NCBI RefSeq assembly: GCF_023715725.1
Contig: NZ_JAMBOT010000003.1
Coordinates: forward strand, 434,001-498,000
Reading direction: 5' to 3'
Length of the DNA: 64,000 nt
Source: Paenibacillus pasadenensis
Lineage (GTDB): Bacteria; Bacillota; Bacilli; Paenibacillales; Paenibacillaceae
Below, piece after piece: positions 63,717 to 64,000 of this stretch (the first letter of the stretch is position 1; the number at the start of each line of letters is the position of its first letter). The position numbers and the translations under genes are program-made. The notes under the pieces are model-generated. The model was not told the DNA's origin and searched no databases. It was given only the letters and a program-made list of their open reading frames with translations.

Positions 63717-63732
63717 TGTTTCACGTGGAACA
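63717..63732. promoter_or_regulatory. parS: parS site between noc and rsmG
   Basis: TGTTTCACGTGGAACA, the complement of TGTTCCACGTGAAACA, is an exact consensus match. It has the same sequence as the site inside parB, in opposite orientation. Confidence 0.93.
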
Positions 63733-63869
63733 TTTATACGTTCTCTTGTCGTCCGTTAAAAAAGATCCTCTTCTCTCAATCCCGGCTCCGTTCACTCAAA
63801 TTAAGCTGTCGATACGGCTCATTGATGCCTTGAGTGACAAAATCGCTGCTCAAGGCACCGCCTGCCGCA

Positions 63870-64000
63870 CTATTTTAACAATGGCTGCTTCAAAGGCACG
63901 CCTGCCTTGCGCGGGTATGCCTTAGGCGTCGACTCAGTTTTATGAATAAGCACGATGGCGCGTTCCGACTGCTCTTCCGGCAGGCGCAGCGTCTCAACCT
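63870..64000 (-). CDS. rsmG: 16S rRNA m7G527 methyltransferase RsmG (C-terminal part)
   Basis: The last 43 residues of RsmG run off the right edge: LRLPEEQSERAIVLIHKTES, then TPKAYPRKAGVPLKQPL. The YPRKAG motif is the usual C-terminal signature. It methylates G527 of 16S rRNA. It lies upstream of noc, as in Bacillus. Confidence 0.9.
   Translation of the reverse strand, partial: VETLRLPEEQSERAIVLIHKTESTPKAYPRKAGVPLKQPLLK

Overview
The window is low-to-moderate GC Firmicute DNA, most likely from Paenibacillus or a close relative in Paenibacillaceae. It comes from the origin-proximal part of the chromosome. The right half carries the gene order typical of Bacillales near oriC: rsmG (cut by the window end), noc, parA/soj, parB/spo0J, a class V aminotransferase, yyaC, a MscS channel, a DUF951 gene, tRNA-Ser, rpsF-ssb-rpsR, yybS-gdpP-rplI-dnaB, purA, and walR-walK-walH-walI plus walJ and htrA. 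Two exact parS sites (one inside parB, one between noc and rsmG) support this placement. yyaC, Wal genes and an SLH-anchored surface protein fit an endospore-forming, S-layer-bearing Gram-positive. Most core genes are on the minus strand.

Layout, left to right. 1-2.7 kb: two VOC-fold genes with YafY-type regulator pieces. One VOC gene is split by a TnpB-only insertion sequence. 2.8-7.0 kb: a 1403-residue secreted surface protein with three C-terminal SLH domains. 7.3-12.7 kb: a GAF-GGDEF diguanylate cyclase, an AlkD-like protein and two different ABC-F ATPases. 13.5-20.1 kb: an AT-rich defence region with a HEPN-motif gene and coupled small gene, an IS5-family remnant, a decayed TIR-like gene, and an OLD-nuclease/UvrD-helicase pair (Gabija-like). 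This pair ends beside rlmH. A 15-bp copy of the 3' end of rlmH recurs at 15631, so the pair sits between two direct repeats, just as SCC elements sit at rlmH in staphylococci.

20.1-31 kb: rlmH, a 7TM-DISM sensor kinase, an NHLP-type RiPP precursor next to an isoprenoid-synthase-fold gene, a bicupin, SelO, FbaA, two SAM methyltransferases and a CxxH/CxxC protein. 31-40.7 kb: htrA, walJ, walI, walH, walK, walR and an M23 peptidase with LysM and G5 domains. 41-51 kb: purA with a PurR operator, dnaB with tandem palindromic repeats overlapping its stop codon, rplI, gdpP, yybS, a CBS protein, an LCP enzyme and a DUF1836 regulator. 51-64 kb: a CNNM transporter, the ribosomal/ssb operon, tRNA-Ser(CGA), a sulfur/selenium-type pair, and the chromosome-partitioning genes.

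The observations I rate highest are the rlmH-flanked Gabija-like island with no recombinase, the NHLP precursor plus isoprenoid-fold enzyme gene pair, the HEPN gene with its translationally coupled partner, the TnpB insertion whose target site can be reconstructed from the broken gene, and the palindromic repeat array at the dnaB stop. All family assignments come from reading motifs by eye. No database search was run.
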